From the NCBI RefSeq assembly GCF_009724245.1, contig NZ_WNNK01000021.1, forward strand, positions 1-64,000: 64,000 bases of DNA, given 5' to 3'. This document shows, one piece after another, positions 1 through 9,051 of the stretch. The translations under genes were made by a program, and so were the position numbers. Numbering within the stretch: position 1 is the stretch's first letter; each line of letters begins with the position of its first letter. This stretch comes from Pseudomonas spelaei. GTDB lineage: Bacteria; Pseudomonadota; Gammaproteobacteria; Pseudomonadales; Pseudomonadaceae. Below the pieces are notes generated by a model that saw nothing but the letters and a program-made list of their open reading frames with translations, was not told the DNA's origin and made no database searches.

Positions 1-433
1 GTCCATGGGCCGTCGCAACAAAATGACCGGCGTGGCCGAGCAGTTCCAGTACATCCTGCGGGATGAGTCGATGCACCTGAACTTCGGTATCGACGTGATC
101 AACCAGATCAAAATCGAAAACCCACATTTGTGGGATGCCGAGATGAAGGAAGAAGCGACCCAGATGATCCTGCAAGGGACTCAGCTGGAGATTGAATACG
201 CGCGTGACACCATGCCGCGCGGGGTGTTGGGCATGAATGCGGCGATGATGGAGGATTACCTCAAGTTCATTGCGAATCGTCGCCTGTCGCAGATTGGCTT
301 GAAGGAAGAGTATCCAGGGACGACTAACCCGTTCCCTTGGATGAGCGAGATCATGGACTTGAAGAAAGAGAAAAACTTCTTTGAGACTCGTGTGATCGAG
401 TATCAAACCGGCGGCGCGCTGAGCTGGGATTGA
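1..433 (+). CDS. nrdB: Ribonucleoside-diphosphate reductase class Ia, beta subunit (C-terminal part)
   Basis: This is the 3' end of a gene that begins before the window; the first full codon starts at base 2. The protein is the R2 subunit, which houses the di-iron/tyrosyl radical cofactor and passes the radical to NrdA for dNTP synthesis in the cytosol. Visible here are the second ligand motif, RDESMHLNFG, with its metal-binding Glu and His, the conserved NRRLSQIGL segment, and the C-terminal tail ETRVIEYQTGGALSWD, which in this family contains the radical-transfer tyrosine and docks into the large subunit. A strong hairpin with a T-run follows, so this is the end of its transcript. The N-terminal half and first ligand motif are not visible. 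Confidence 0.95.
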   Translation, partial: SMGRRNKMTGVAEQFQYILRDESMHLNFGIDVINQIKIENPHLWDAEMKEEATQMILQGTQLEIEYARDTMPRGVLGMNAAMMEDYLKFIANRRLSQIGLKEEYPGTTNPFPWMSEIMDLKKEKNFFETRVIEYQTGGALSWD

Positions 434-440
434 TCTCATG

Positions 441-466
441 CGGCCCCATCAGGGGCCGTTTTGTTT
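441..466 (+). terminator. Rho-independent terminator after nrdB
   Basis: The inverted repeat CGGCCCC-ATCA-GGGGCCG is followed directly by TTTTGTTTT. It starts a few bases after the nrdB stop codon and lies before the next start, so it should separate nrdB from the DUF1289 gene. Confidence 0.85.
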
Positions 467-485
467 TATGTGCTGATGCTTTTTT

Positions 486-974
486 ATGCCTAATCAAACC
501 ATCAAGACACCCTGTGTCGGCCTGTGCTCTACCGTTTACGGGGATCTGGTCTGCCGTGGGTGCAAGCGGTATCACCATGAAGTGATCCAGTGGAATGGCT
601 ACAGCAGCGAAGAGAAGCAAGCCGTGTGGCTGCGCCTTGAACAACTGCTGGTGCAGGTGATGGCCAGTAAGCTGGAAGTGCTCGATCCTCAGCGTCTGCG
701 CCAGCAACTGGAAGACCGCAAGATTCGCTTCATGCCTCACCAGTCGCCGTACTGCTGGGCGTATCAATTGATCGCCCGGGGCGCGCGGGTGATGTCCAGG
801 CTGGATGCGTATGGTTTGGCCTTGCTGCCGGAGTTTCGTGAGCGGGAGCTGACGGATCTGCGGGATGCGATTGACCGGGAGTTTTTCCTGCTGTCGGAGG
901 CGCATTACGAGCGCTATATCGCGCCGGTTTTTTTGCGCGAAGCATTCGGGCCGCCGTTGATAGCCACGCTTTAA
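486..974 (+). CDS. DUF1289 domain-containing protein
   Basis: A 162-residue cytosolic protein. The N-terminal part carries the DUF1289 cysteine pattern CVGLCSTVYGDLVCRGCKR (Cys spacing CxxxC then CxxC), which suggests binding of a metal or Fe-S centre. The following YHHEVIQWNGYSSEEKQAVW segment, with its Trp and the E-K-Q helix, is also typical of the family. Roughly residues 70-162 are a helical extension absent from the shortest DUF1289 proteins. It lies just downstream of the nrdB terminator. Its biochemical role is not known. A REPIN separates it from the convergent dehydrogenase gene. Confidence 0.85.
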   Translation: MPNQTIKTPCVGLCSTVYGDLVCRGCKRYHHEVIQWNGYSSEEKQAVWLRLEQLLVQVMASKLEVLDPQRLRQQLEDRKIRFMPHQSPYCWAYQLIARGARVMSRLDAYGLALLPEFRERELTDLRDAIDREFFLLSEAHYERYIAPVFLREAFGPPLIATL

Positions 975-992
975 AGAACACCATAAACCCGT

Positions 993-1092
993 TGTAGCCG
1001 CTGCCGAGGCACGAGGCTGCGATGCGTGTCCGCAGGACCGTCGGGGGCTGCTGCGCAACCCATCGCAGCCTCGTACCTCGACAGCGGCTACA
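993..1092. repeat. REPIN-type palindromic repeat (family A)
   Basis: Two arms of about 33 bases (993-1026 and 1059-1092) are near-perfect reverse complements, each beginning TGTAGCCGCTG at its outer end and containing CGAGGCTGCGATG. It sits between two convergent genes, four bases from the stop of the minus-strand dehydrogenase. The same family recurs at 5781-5895 and 47735-47837. REP doublets of this kind are dispersed by RAYT transposases in Pseudomonas; no such enzyme lies in this window. Confidence 0.85.
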
Positions 1093-1095
1093 CAG

Positions 1096-3774
1096 TCAGC
1101 AGGTCCAGGATGCTCCCCGCTCTGTGTCCACCCCATAACGCTCAATCGCCTGCTGACACACCTGCCGATCCAGAGCGCCCTGTTCCACCAACGCCGTCAG
1201 CGCCGCCAGCACAATGTGATAACGATCCACCTCGAAGAAGTCCCGCAATGCCGCCCGGGTGTCGCTGCGACCAAACCCATCGGCACCGAGTACCGTGTAG
1301 CTTGAATCCAGGTACGACCCAATCATCTGCGGCACCGCCCGCACGTAATCGGACACCGCAATCACCGGCGCGCCCTTGGGCAGACACTCAGCCAGGTGGC
1401 TCCGTTGCGCCGGCTGTTGTGGATGCAGGCGATTCCAGCGCTCCACCTCTCGCGCCTCGCGGGCCAGCTCACTGAAACTGGTGACGCTGAACACCTCGCT
1501 TGTCACTTGCCAATCATCTGCCAACAACTGCGCCGCCGCCTGGGCTTCGCGTACCAACGTGCCGGAGCCGAGCAAACGCACCGTGGCTTTGTCCTGCCCG
1601 CTGAGGCGGTACATGCCCTTGATAATCGCCGCCTCGACACCCTCCGGCAGACTCGGCTGCGGGTAGTTTTCATTCATCAACGTCACGTAGTAGAACTCGT
1701 CGACATCGTGCTCCAGCATCTGGCGCATGCCGTGGTCGAGGATGACCGCGAACTCACCCGCAAACGCCGGATCATAGGCGCGGCAGTTGGGCACGGTGGC
1801 AGCGGTCAGATGACTGCTGCCATCCTGGTGCTGCAAGCCTTCACCGCCCAGGGTGGTACGACCCGCCGTAGCCCCCAGCAGGAAGCCCCGGGCACGCTGG
1901 TCGGCGGCGGCCCAGATCAGGTCGCCCACGCGCTGGAATCCGAACATCGAGTAGTAGATATAGAACGGCAGCATGCGCAGGCCATGCACCGAATAGCTGG
2001 TGGCCGCCGCGACCCAGGAACTGATAGCGCTGGCTTCGCTGATGCCCTCTTCGAGTATTTGCCCGTCAGTGGCCTCGCGATAACTGAGGATCGAACCAAT
2101 GTCTTCCGGCTCGTAACGCTGGCCGACACTGGAATAAATGCCGATCTGCTTGAACAGGTTGGCCATGCCGAAGGTGCGCGCCTCGTCGGCAACGATAGGC
2201 ACGATGCGAGGGCCAAGGTCCTTGTCCTTGAGCAGATTGCTGAGCATCCGCACGAAGGCCATGGTGGTGGACATTTCCTTGCCCTGGGCCTGAGTGGCAA
2301 AGCCGCCGTAGCCGGACATCGGTGGCACGCTCACCGGCGGCGCCTGCTGGCTACGACTCGGCACATAACCGCCCAGGTCCGCGCGGCGCTGGTGCAGGTA
2401 CCGCATCTCCAGGCTGTCTTCAGCCGGTTTGTAAAAACTCAGGGATTCGGTCTGCTCATCCGACAGCGGCAACTGGAAGCGATTGCGGAAGGCGATCAGT
2501 GACTCACGGTCGAGCTTCTTCTGCTGGTGGGTGGTCATCTTGCCCTGCCCTGCTTCGCCCATGCCGAAGCCTTTCTTGGTCTGGGCCAGGATCACCGTCG
2601 GCTTGCCTTTGACCTGTCGGGCGGCGTGATAGGCCGCGTGGATTTTCAGCATGTCATGGCCGCCGCGCTTGAGACGGTCGATCTGCTCGTCACTCATGCC
2701 CTCCACCAGTTTGGCCAGGGCCTCGCTTTGGCCAAAAAAGTGCTCACGGTTGTAGGCACCGTCCTTGGCGGCAAAGGTCTGGAATTGGCCGTCCACCGTC
2801 TGCGACAGGGTGCGCACCAGGCTGCCGTCCGTGTCCTTGGCCAGCAAGGCATCCCAGTCCGAACCCCAGACCACTTTGATCACATTCCAGCCGGCCCCGG
2901 CAAACAGCGCTTCCAGTTCATCAATAATCCGCCCGTTGCCACGCACCGGGCCATCGAGCCGCTGCAGGTTGCAGTTGACCACCCAGGTCAGGTTATCCAG
3001 GCCTTCGCGGGCGGCCAGGGTCAGGGCCGACATGCTTTCCGGTTCGTCCATCTCGCCGTCACCGAACACCCCCCAGACATGCCGATCGGTGGTGTCCAGC
3101 AAATTACGGTGCTGCAAGTAGCGCATAAAACGCGCCTGGAAAATCGAGCTGATGGGGCCGATGCCCATGGAGCCGGTGGGAAATTGCCAGAAGTCCGGCA
3201 TCAACCAAGGATGCGGGTAACTGGACAGGCCGCGGGCGCCAGCCTTGAGGGCGCCGAGTTCCTGGCGATAGTGGGCCAGGTCGGCCTCGCTCAAGCGCCC
3301 TTCAAGAAAGGCCCGGGCGTAGATGCCTGGAGCGGAATGCGGCTGGTAAAACACCAGGTCGCCACCAAAGCGGTCATTGCGGGCACGGAAGAAGTGATTG
3401 AACCCCACCTCAAACAAGTCGGCGGCGCTGGCGTAGCTGGCGATATGGCCGCCCAGCTCGCCATAGGCCTGGTTGGCCCGCACCACCATGGCCAGCGCAT
3501 TCCAGCGTACGACGCAGGCCAGGCGTTCTTCGGTGGCCAAGTCGCCGGGGAAGCGCGGTTGCTGGTCCGGGGCAATGCTATTGATATAGGGCGTGCCATG
3601 GCGTGGCTTCCAGCCGATCGCGGGTGTACCACCGACGGCGGCCAGCATGTCGAGGATTTCCCTGGCGCGTTCGGCGCCGGCGTTGGACACCAGCGATTCC
3701 AGGGCATCGCGCCATTCGGCCAGTTCTTCCTGATCCATCGCTGTCTGACTCACTGCACTCGCGAAACCGTTCAT
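1096..3774 (-). CDS. Homodimeric 2-oxoacid dehydrogenase E1 (AceE/MdeB-like pyruvate dehydrogenase E1)
   Basis: An 892-residue thiamine-diphosphate enzyme of the homodimeric pyruvate dehydrogenase E1 class, which decarboxylates a 2-oxoacid and hands the acyl group to a lipoyl E2. The ThDP motif is clear: GDGEMDEPES followed about 25 residues later by NCNLQ. Other AceE hallmarks are PHPWLMPDFWQFPTGSMG and KTKKGFGMGEAGQGKMTTHQQKK. Length matches AceE. The start at 3774 is chosen because GGAGG lies 5 bases upstream; the GTG at 3780 overlaps that site. No E2 or E3 gene is adjacent, whereas the main aceE of pseudomonads sits beside aceF, so this is probably a paralogue. An alternative is an MdeB-type 2-oxobutyrate dehydrogenase; the sequence alone does not give the substrate. 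Confidence 0.85.
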   Translation of the reverse strand: MNGFASAVSQTAMDQEELAEWRDALESLVSNAGAERAREILDMLAAVGGTPAIGWKPRHGTPYINSIAPDQQPRFPGDLATEERLACVVRWNALAMVVRANQAYGELGGHIASYASAADLFEVGFNHFFRARNDRFGGDLVFYQPHSAPGIYARAFLEGRLSEADLAHYRQELGALKAGARGLSSYPHPWLMPDFWQFPTGSMGIGPISSIFQARFMRYLQHRNLLDTTDRHVWGVFGDGEMDEPESMSALTLAAREGLDNLTWVVNCNLQRLDGPVRGNGRIIDELEALFAGAGWNVIKVVWGSDWDALLAKDTDGSLVRTLSQTVDGQFQTFAAKDGAYNREHFFGQSEALAKLVEGMSDEQIDRLKRGGHDMLKIHAAYHAARQVKGKPTVILAQTKKGFGMGEAGQGKMTTHQQKKLDRESLIAFRNRFQLPLSDEQTESLSFYKPAEDSLEMRYLHQRRADLGGYVPSRSQQAPPVSVPPMSGYGGFATQAQGKEMSTTMAFVRMLSNLLKDKDLGPRIVPIVADEARTFGMANLFKQIGIYSSVGQRYEPEDIGSILSYREATDGQILEEGISEASAISSWVAAATSYSVHGLRMLPFYIYYSMFGFQRVGDLIWAAADQRARGFLLGATAGRTTLGGEGLQHQDGSSHLTAATVPNCRAYDPAFAGEFAVILDHGMRQMLEHDVDEFYYVTLMNENYPQPSLPEGVEAAIIKGMYRLSGQDKATVRLLGSGTLVREAQAAAQLLADDWQVTSEVFSVTSFSELAREAREVERWNRLHPQQPAQRSHLAECLPKGAPVIAVSDYVRAVPQMIGSYLDSSYTVLGADGFGRSDTRAALRDFFEVDRYHIVLAALTALVEQGALDRQVCQQAIERYGVDTERGASWTC

Positions 3775-3965
3775 GGGCACCTCCGGGCTTTTTTTCCAGT
3801 TTATGTCGGCGCCTCAGGTTTTTTTGACTGTTATCGCCCGACCCAGGATCCTTTTTGAGCACAAATCCCTGTCAATCCTGAAATTCAAAGCACGTTGTGC
3901 TTCAACGCCCTGAACCCCGGTAATTGTGTTTAAAATGCCGCCCGCTCAACGACCGACGCTGCCCG

Positions 3966-4904
3966 ATGAACCCAGACGCACTCGCCACCCTTAACGCTCA
4001 TTTGCTCACCGCCCTGCACACTGCCCCGGCAGAAACCCGGCGCCTGTTCCACGGTCGTGGCCGCTGCTGGCCGGGCCTGGAGCAACTGACGGTGGACTGG
4101 CTGCAAGGAGTGGTGCTGGTCTCGCTGTTCAAGGAACCCCAAGCGGCCGAGCTCGAGGCCTTGAAACAACAGCTGATGCAAGTCACGGTCTCATCAGAAT
4201 GGCAGCAGTGCGGCGCCCATACCCTGGCGCTGCAACATCGCTACCTGCCGCAAAGCACCACCGAATGGTTGCTGGGGGAGTCGGTCGACGAGTTGATCAT
4301 CACCGAAGGCGGCCTGCGCTACCTGATCGACCTGGGCAAAAAGCAGAACAGCGGGCTGTTTCTCGACATGCGCTATGGCCGCCACTGGGTCCGCGAGCAA
4401 GCCCAGGGCCTGCGAGTGTTGAACCTGTTCGCCTACACCTGTGGGTTTTCCGTGGCGGCCATCGAAGGTGGTGCCGACCACGTGGTCAACCTGGACATGG
4501 CCCGTGGCGCCCTGAGTCGGGGCCGTGACAATCATCGGCTCAATGGCCATGACGTGAGCAAGGTGACATTCCTGGGCCACGACCTGTTCAAATCCTGGGC
4601 CAAGGTCACCCACAGCGGCCCTTACGATCTGGTGATCATCGACCCGCCCTCCTTTCAGAAAGGCAGTTTCCTGCTGACCAAGGACTATCAGCGGGTGTTG
4701 CGTCGTCTGCCGGATCTGCTCAGCCCGCAGGGCACCGTGCTGGCGTGCATGAACGACCCTGCGTTTGGCGAAGACTTCCTCATCGATGGGGTGACCCGCG
4801 AAGCCCCTGGCCTACGCTTTGAGCAGCGCCTGGAAAACCCGCCGGAATTCCCTGATGTCGACCCTCAAAGTGGTTTAAAAGCGCTGGTGTTCCGCCAAGG
4901 CTGA
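3966..4904 (+). CDS. Class I SAM-dependent methyltransferase, RlmI/RlmK-C-terminal-like
   Basis: A 312-residue protein related to the catalytic part of 23S rRNA cytosine-C5 methyltransferases. Residues about 125-300 hold the Rossmann fold: GLFLDMRYGRHWVRE, then motif I VLNLFAYTCGFSVAAIEGGA, the acidic loop NLDMARGAL, and the catalytic-site signature IIDPPSFQKG, where IDPPSF is typical of this family. It lacks the N-terminal PUA domain of RlmI, and its first 120 residues are divergent, so the RNA target is uncertain. The ATG at 3966 is preferred to an in-frame start at 3924 because the protein homology begins there, though no strong ribosome-binding site is visible. Confidence 0.8.
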   Translation: MNPDALATLNAHLLTALHTAPAETRRLFHGRGRCWPGLEQLTVDWLQGVVLVSLFKEPQAAELEALKQQLMQVTVSSEWQQCGAHTLALQHRYLPQSTTEWLLGESVDELIITEGGLRYLIDLGKKQNSGLFLDMRYGRHWVREQAQGLRVLNLFAYTCGFSVAAIEGGADHVVNLDMARGALSRGRDNHRLNGHDVSKVTFLGHDLFKSWAKVTHSGPYDLVIIDPPSFQKGSFLLTKDYQRVLRRLPDLLSPQGTVLACMNDPAFGEDFLIDGVTREAPGLRFEQRLENPPEFPDVDPQSGLKALVFRQG

Positions 4905-5059
4905 TGCCGAATCGCCGAACGCTTGCTACGCTAATCGTTACGCCGGGAAGGTGAACCTTATCCCCCGTCACCCGGTCGATACATGCACCCCTTGGTCAGA
5001 TTCGACGGCGCATCATCCAACCGTCGGCTGTCCCGTTTTACCTTCTGGAGAACGCCTTA

Positions 5060-5776
5060 GTGATATCGACTCTACATGTAGCCAGACTCAAAGCCTGGGG
5101 TGCCCATGGCTTTACCGCCACTGGCGTGGTTCTGGCGTTCCTGGCGACCCTGGCGTTGCTCGAGAACCAACCCAAGGCTTGCCTGCTCTGGCTGGGCCTG
5201 GCACTGGTGGTGGATGGCGTCGACGGTTCGCTGGCGCGAAGGGTCAATGTACAGACCGTACTGCCGAGCTTTGACGGCTCGGTGCTGGACCTGGTGATCG
5301 ACTACCTGACGTATGTGTTTATCCCGGCCTTGTTTATCTATCGCTATATCGACCTGCCGGACTTCACCCACTTGTTCACGGTATCGGTGATCCTGGTGTC
5401 GTCGTTGTTCTGTTTCTGCAACGTCAACATGAAGAGCAAGGACAACTACTTCCAGGGCTTCCCCGCCGCCTGGAACGTCGTCGCGCTGTGCGTCTACATC
5501 ATCGCCCCGGCGCCTTGGGTGACGCTGTTGACGGTGATCGGTCTGGCCCTGCTGACCGTAACGCCGATGAAGTTTTTGCACCCGTTCCGGGTCAAGCGCT
5601 TCATGCCGATCAACATCGCAGTGACCACGGTGTGGTTGCTGTGCAGCATGCTGCTGGTCATGAACTACCCGTACACCAACCACTTGACCATGGGGCTGTG
5701 GCTGTTGATGTCGGCGTATTTTCTGGGGATTTGTATCTGGCGTACGGCGGTGGAGTGGCTGGATAAATCCAAGTAA
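5060..5776 (+). CDS. pcs: Phosphatidylcholine synthase (CDP-alcohol phosphatidyltransferase family)
   Basis: A 238-residue inner-membrane enzyme that condenses choline with CDP-diacylglycerol to make phosphatidylcholine directly. The family signature is present: DGVDGSLAR, then DGSVLDLVIDYLTY, which gives the metal-binding aspartates in the DGxxAR...GxxxDxxxD pattern. About seven or eight hydrophobic segments span the chain, starting with GFTATGVVLAFLATLALL. The start is a GTG at 5060 with CTGGAG nine bases upstream. Length and the YLTYVFIPALFIYR region fit Pcs rather than PgsA or PssA. It stands alone, followed at once by a REPIN and a convergent gene. Confidence 0.88.
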   Translation: MISTLHVARLKAWGAHGFTATGVVLAFLATLALLENQPKACLLWLGLALVVDGVDGSLARRVNVQTVLPSFDGSVLDLVIDYLTYVFIPALFIYRYIDLPDFTHLFTVSVILVSSLFCFCNVNMKSKDNYFQGFPAAWNVVALCVYIIAPAPWVTLLTVIGLALLTVTPMKFLHPFRVKRFMPINIAVTTVWLLCSMLLVMNYPYTNHLTMGLWLLMSAYFLGICIWRTAVEWLDKSK

Positions 5777-5780
5777 CCCC

Positions 5781-5895
5781 TGTAGCCGCTGCCAGGCACG
5801 AGGCTGCGATGCGTGTCCGCAGGACCGCCCTCCGGGGGCGCTTCGTCGGGATGCCGCACCAAACATCGCAGCCTCGTGCCTCGACAGCGGCTACA
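5781..5895. repeat. REPIN-type palindromic repeat (family A)
   Basis: Same family as 993-1092: the left arm TGTAGCCGCTGCC...GGCTGCGATG is matched by the reverse complement ending CAGCGGCTACA. The loop contains a GC-rich inner hairpin around GCCCTCCGGGGGC. It lies between the convergent pcs and TauE/SafE genes. Confidence 0.85.
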
Positions 5896-5905
5896 CCGAA
5901 TGGCG

Positions 5906-6691
5906 TCAAAACGCCAACTTGTACCCGATCATCGCCAGCATCACCGCCAGGCACGGGCGCAGGATCCCGTCCGGCACTCGTCCGGTCATATGGCTGCCCA
6001 CGTAGATCCCCGGCAGCGACCCCATCAGCAGAAAGCCCAGCAAGTGCCAGTCCATATTGCCCATGCTCGCGTGCCCCAGGCCCGCCACAAGGGTCAGCGG
6101 TACGGCGTGGGCGATTTCCGTGCCCACCAGGCGTCGGGTGGCCAGGAACGGATACAGAATAAACAACGCCACGGTGCCCAGGGCGCCTGCACCGATGGAG
6201 GTCAGGGCGACCATGGTGCCGAGAATCGCGCCGGTGACAACCGTCAGGCCGTTCAGGTTGCGTGGGTTCATGTGGTAGTCATCACCCGCATGGCGCTGGG
6301 CGAAGGCTAACAATTTTTTCTTGAACAGAATCGCCAGGGCCGTCAGCAACAGCACCACACCCAGTGCCTGCTTGATCACCGCGTTCATGGCGCTGGGGTC
6401 GGTGTGCAGGTTCTGGAGAAACCACAAGGTCACTAACACCGCCGGAACGCTGCCCAGGGTCAGCCAGCCGGTGATTTTCCAGTCGATATTTTTATTCTTG
6501 CCGTGCACCAGCACGCCACCGGACTTGGTGATGGCCGCATACAACAGGTCGGTACCCACGGCCGTCGCCGGGTTGATACCAAACCACAGCAGGATCGGGG
6601 TCATCAAGGAGCCCCCACCTACGCCAGTCATGCCAACGATAAAACCCACAACCAGGCCAGCCACCACGAAACCAAAATTACCCACATCCAT
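5906..6691 (-). CDS. TauE/SafE family transmembrane exporter
   Basis: A 261-residue inner-membrane protein with about seven or eight hydrophobic helices. The opening VVAGLVVGFIVGMTGVGGGSLMTPIL is the family's first repeat motif (GxxxGxxGxGGG). The second half has the matching repeat TVVTGAILGTMVALTSIGAGALGTVALF. Members move sulfite, sulfoacetate or other small organosulfur anions out of the cell, but the substrate cannot be told from sequence. A soluble, charged loop with FKKKLLAFAQRHAGDDYHMNPRN lies in the middle. It is monocistronic and convergent with pcs. Confidence 0.87.
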   Translation of the reverse strand: MDVGNFGFVVAGLVVGFIVGMTGVGGGSLMTPILLWFGINPATAVGTDLLYAAITKSGGVLVHGKNKNIDWKITGWLTLGSVPAVLVTLWFLQNLHTDPSAMNAVIKQALGVVLLLTALAILFKKKLLAFAQRHAGDDYHMNPRNLNGLTVVTGAILGTMVALTSIGAGALGTVALFILYPFLATRRLVGTEIAHAVPLTLVAGLGHASMGNMDWHLLGFLLMGSLPGIYVGSHMTGRVPDGILRPCLAVMLAMIGYKLAF

Positions 6692-6782
6692 TACAACTAC
6701 CTGCGGCCTTATAAATTTCTGGCCGCAGCATAGCGATTTTTCTTATAACTACTTATATCAATACGATCTGACTTTATTCCTT

Positions 6783-7553
6783 TTATGCCAGACGCTGACA
6801 CCGATAGGTCTGGGTCTGATAAGGAAAAGCTACCGTGTCGCGCCCCTGCAATGCCGGGTGGGTATGGATCAGGGTTTGCAGTTGTTCGGTCACCCGCGCC
6901 TTCTTGGCGGCTGGCAGGGCCGCGATAAAGCTGACAGACAGAAAGCGATCCATGATCACCTCTTGCGGGCTGCCGACATGGCTATACGCAAAACTGGTCA
7001 TTTCAAGATCGGAAAAATACTGCCCGGTGAATGCCTCGCGCCACTGGCCAGTGTGAAAGCGCGGGGTATCGCCTTCATAAGGGGTAATGATTTCGGTGAT
7101 AGCGGCGACCCAGTCCACCGACTCGTCGCGCACATTCCAGATCAACCCAAGGCGGCCTTCGGGCTTCAGTACGCGGTGGATTTCACGCAACGCGGCCTCT
7201 GTGGCAAACCAGTGGAACGCCTGGGCGCAGACCAACGCGTCGGCGGTGGCGGACTCAAGCGGGATGGCTTCAGCAGTGCCAGACAGCAAGCGGACATCCG
7301 GTAGCAGCTTGTGCAACTGGGCGCCCATGGCATCCACAGGCTCGACGGCAATCAAGGTGGGCGCGACAGTGTTGAGCAAACGGGTGAACTTGCCAGTTCC
7401 CGCACCGAGGTCGATGACCGTCGACTGGGCATTGATCGCCAGCGCCTGCGTCAACCAACCCGTCAGTTGCCGCGGATAATCCGGGCGGCCCTGGGCGTAG
7501 GTGGTGGCCTGGGTAGAGAACCCCTGTTGAGCAGACTTGTGAACACCGGACAT
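6783..7553 (-). CDS. Class I SAM-dependent methyltransferase
   Basis: A 256-residue soluble methyltransferase of the UbiE/Methyltransf_11 type. Motif I is VIDLGAGTGKFTRLL, followed by the acidic residue in LIAVEPVDAM, and the post-motif region ALVCAQAFHWFATEAALREIHRVLKPEGRLGLIWN is standard for small-molecule methyltransferases. The start at 7553 (MSGVHKSAQQGF) has AGAGGAGA just upstream and fits the family N-terminus ('FSTQATTYAQGRPDYP'). The substrate is unknown. It is transcribed away from the ClC gene, sharing the short region 7554-7701 as divergent promoter space. Confidence 0.85.
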   Translation of the reverse strand: MSGVHKSAQQGFSTQATTYAQGRPDYPRQLTGWLTQALAINAQSTVIDLGAGTGKFTRLLNTVAPTLIAVEPVDAMGAQLHKLLPDVRLLSGTAEAIPLESATADALVCAQAFHWFATEAALREIHRVLKPEGRLGLIWNVRDESVDWVAAITEIITPYEGDTPRFHTGQWREAFTGQYFSDLEMTSFAYSHVGSPQEVIMDRFLSVSFIAALPAAKKARVTEQLQTLIHTHPALQGRDTVAFPYQTQTYRCQRLA

Positions 7554-7701
7554 CGTCAATCTCTCCTCTTGGTTGGCAGCAGGCACAGTGTAAGGTAACA
7601 AAATGTTATGGGCGGACCTTTTGCAGAAGCCCCATACAAACAGGGCCTGCATTTATGGGCACCCACTATAAAATCGGCTGACTCTTTTACAGGCTGCAAT
7701 C

Positions 7702-9009
7702 ATGTCTGCTCGCCACACCGCTAAACGCTTGTTGATCCTCGCCCTGGTGGTGATCCTGACCGGAATCGGCGCCGGCCTCGGCGGGATGTTCCTGGCCTTG
7801 CTGCTCCACGGCATTCAACACCTGGCCTACGGCTACAGCCTCGACAGCCTGATCAGCCACGAAACCTTCCTGCTCGGTGTTACCGCTGCGTCGCCGGAAC
7901 GTCGGGTGCTCGTATTAATGAGCTGCGGCCTGCTGGCGGGCCTGGGCTGGTGGCTGATTTATCGTTACGGCCGGCCGCTGGTGAGCATCAAACAAGCCGT
8001 GTCGAGCCAGGCGCCGATCATGCCGCCCAAGACCACCCTCGCCCACGCGCTCTTGCAGATCATCACCGTAGCCCTGGGCTCGCCGCTGGGCCGTGAAGTG
8101 GCGCCCCGGGAAGTCGGCGCCCTGGCTGCTACCTGGCTGTCTCAACGGGCTCGGCTGACACCCGACATGCATCGCTTGATCGTCGCCGGTGGCGCGGGCG
8201 CCGGGCTGGCGGCGGTGTACAACGTGCCATTGGGCGGTGCGGTGTTTGTTCTGGAGGTGCTGGTAGGTGCCTTTAGTTGGCCAGCAGCGGTGATTGCCCT
8301 GACGACATCAGCGATTGGCGCTGCAGTAGCCGGGATCGGCCTGGGCACGGAGGCGCAGTATGTCGTGCCGCACTTCACCCTCGACCCTGGCCTGATCAGT
8401 TGGGCCATCGTCAGCGGCCCGGTGTTTGGCCTGGCAGCCTACGGTTTCACACGCCTGACCGGCGCAGCACGGGCCAACGCCGCCCGTGGCTGGCGCCTGC
8501 CGGTGTTGTCGTTGATCAACTTCACGATTATCGGTGGCCTGGCGATTTTCCTGCCGCAGATCCTCGGCAATGGCAAAGGCCCGGCGCAACTGGGTTTCGA
8601 CAGCGAACTGACCATCGGGCTGGCCGCCGTACTCCTGCTGGTCAAGGTGCTGATCACCGCGAGCAGCCTGCGGGCCGGGGCCGAAGGCGGCCTGTTGACA
8701 CCCGCGCTGGCCAACGGCGCCTTGCTGGCGATTATCCTCGGCGGGGCGTGGAACCTGCTGTGGCCCGGCGTACCGCTGGGTGCCTTTGCGATCATTGGCG
8801 CAGCGGCGTTCCTGGGCGCCAGCATGAGCATGCCGCTGACCGCGATTGTGCTGGTGGCGGAATTCACCCGTATCGACCATGACTTTCTGGTGCCGATCAT
8901 CCTTGCGGTGGTGGGTTCTGTGTGTGTCAGCAAGCTGTGCCAGCAGTGGGAAAAAAGCCAAAAAGAGGCTGGATTAAAACCCTTGCAAGCGCCATCCTCC
9001 GCGCTTTAG
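7702..9009 (+). CDS. ClC-family chloride channel/transporter-like membrane protein
   Basis: A 435-residue integral membrane protein with the length and helix pattern of bacterial ClC proteins. The segment LGSPLGREVAPREVGAL corresponds to the GREGP loop with its gating glutamate, and AGAEGGLLTPALANGALL corresponds to the GxFxP loop. The usual GSGIP loop is not conserved; its likely equivalent reads GRPLVSIKQAV. The sequence therefore belongs to a divergent ClC subgroup, and the ion carried (chloride or fluoride) is open. The UPF0149 gene follows 42 bases downstream and may be co-transcribed. Confidence 0.8.
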   Translation: MSARHTAKRLLILALVVILTGIGAGLGGMFLALLLHGIQHLAYGYSLDSLISHETFLLGVTAASPERRVLVLMSCGLLAGLGWWLIYRYGRPLVSIKQAVSSQAPIMPPKTTLAHALLQIITVALGSPLGREVAPREVGALAATWLSQRARLTPDMHRLIVAGGAGAGLAAVYNVPLGGAVFVLEVLVGAFSWPAAVIALTTSAIGAAVAGIGLGTEAQYVVPHFTLDPGLISWAIVSGPVFGLAAYGFTRLTGAARANAARGWRLPVLSLINFTIIGGLAIFLPQILGNGKGPAQLGFDSELTIGLAAVLLLVKVLITASSLRAGAEGGLLTPALANGALLAIILGGAWNLLWPGVPLGAFAIIGAAAFLGASMSMPLTAIVLVAEFTRIDHDFLVPIILAVVGSVCVSKLCQQWEKSQKEAGLKPLQAPSSAL

Positions 9010-9051
9010 GCCGCCCTGATCAGTGGCGCACGACGAACAAAGGACAATTCC

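Noticed and set aside
1396..2502. 368-codon plus-strand open frame opposite the dehydrogenase E1
   Set aside because: No recognisable protein features and fully overlapped by the E1 gene.
2527..3858. 443-codon plus-strand open frame opposite the dehydrogenase E1
   Set aside because: The minus strand has the ThDP motif and full family homology; the plus frame is a GC-rich shadow.
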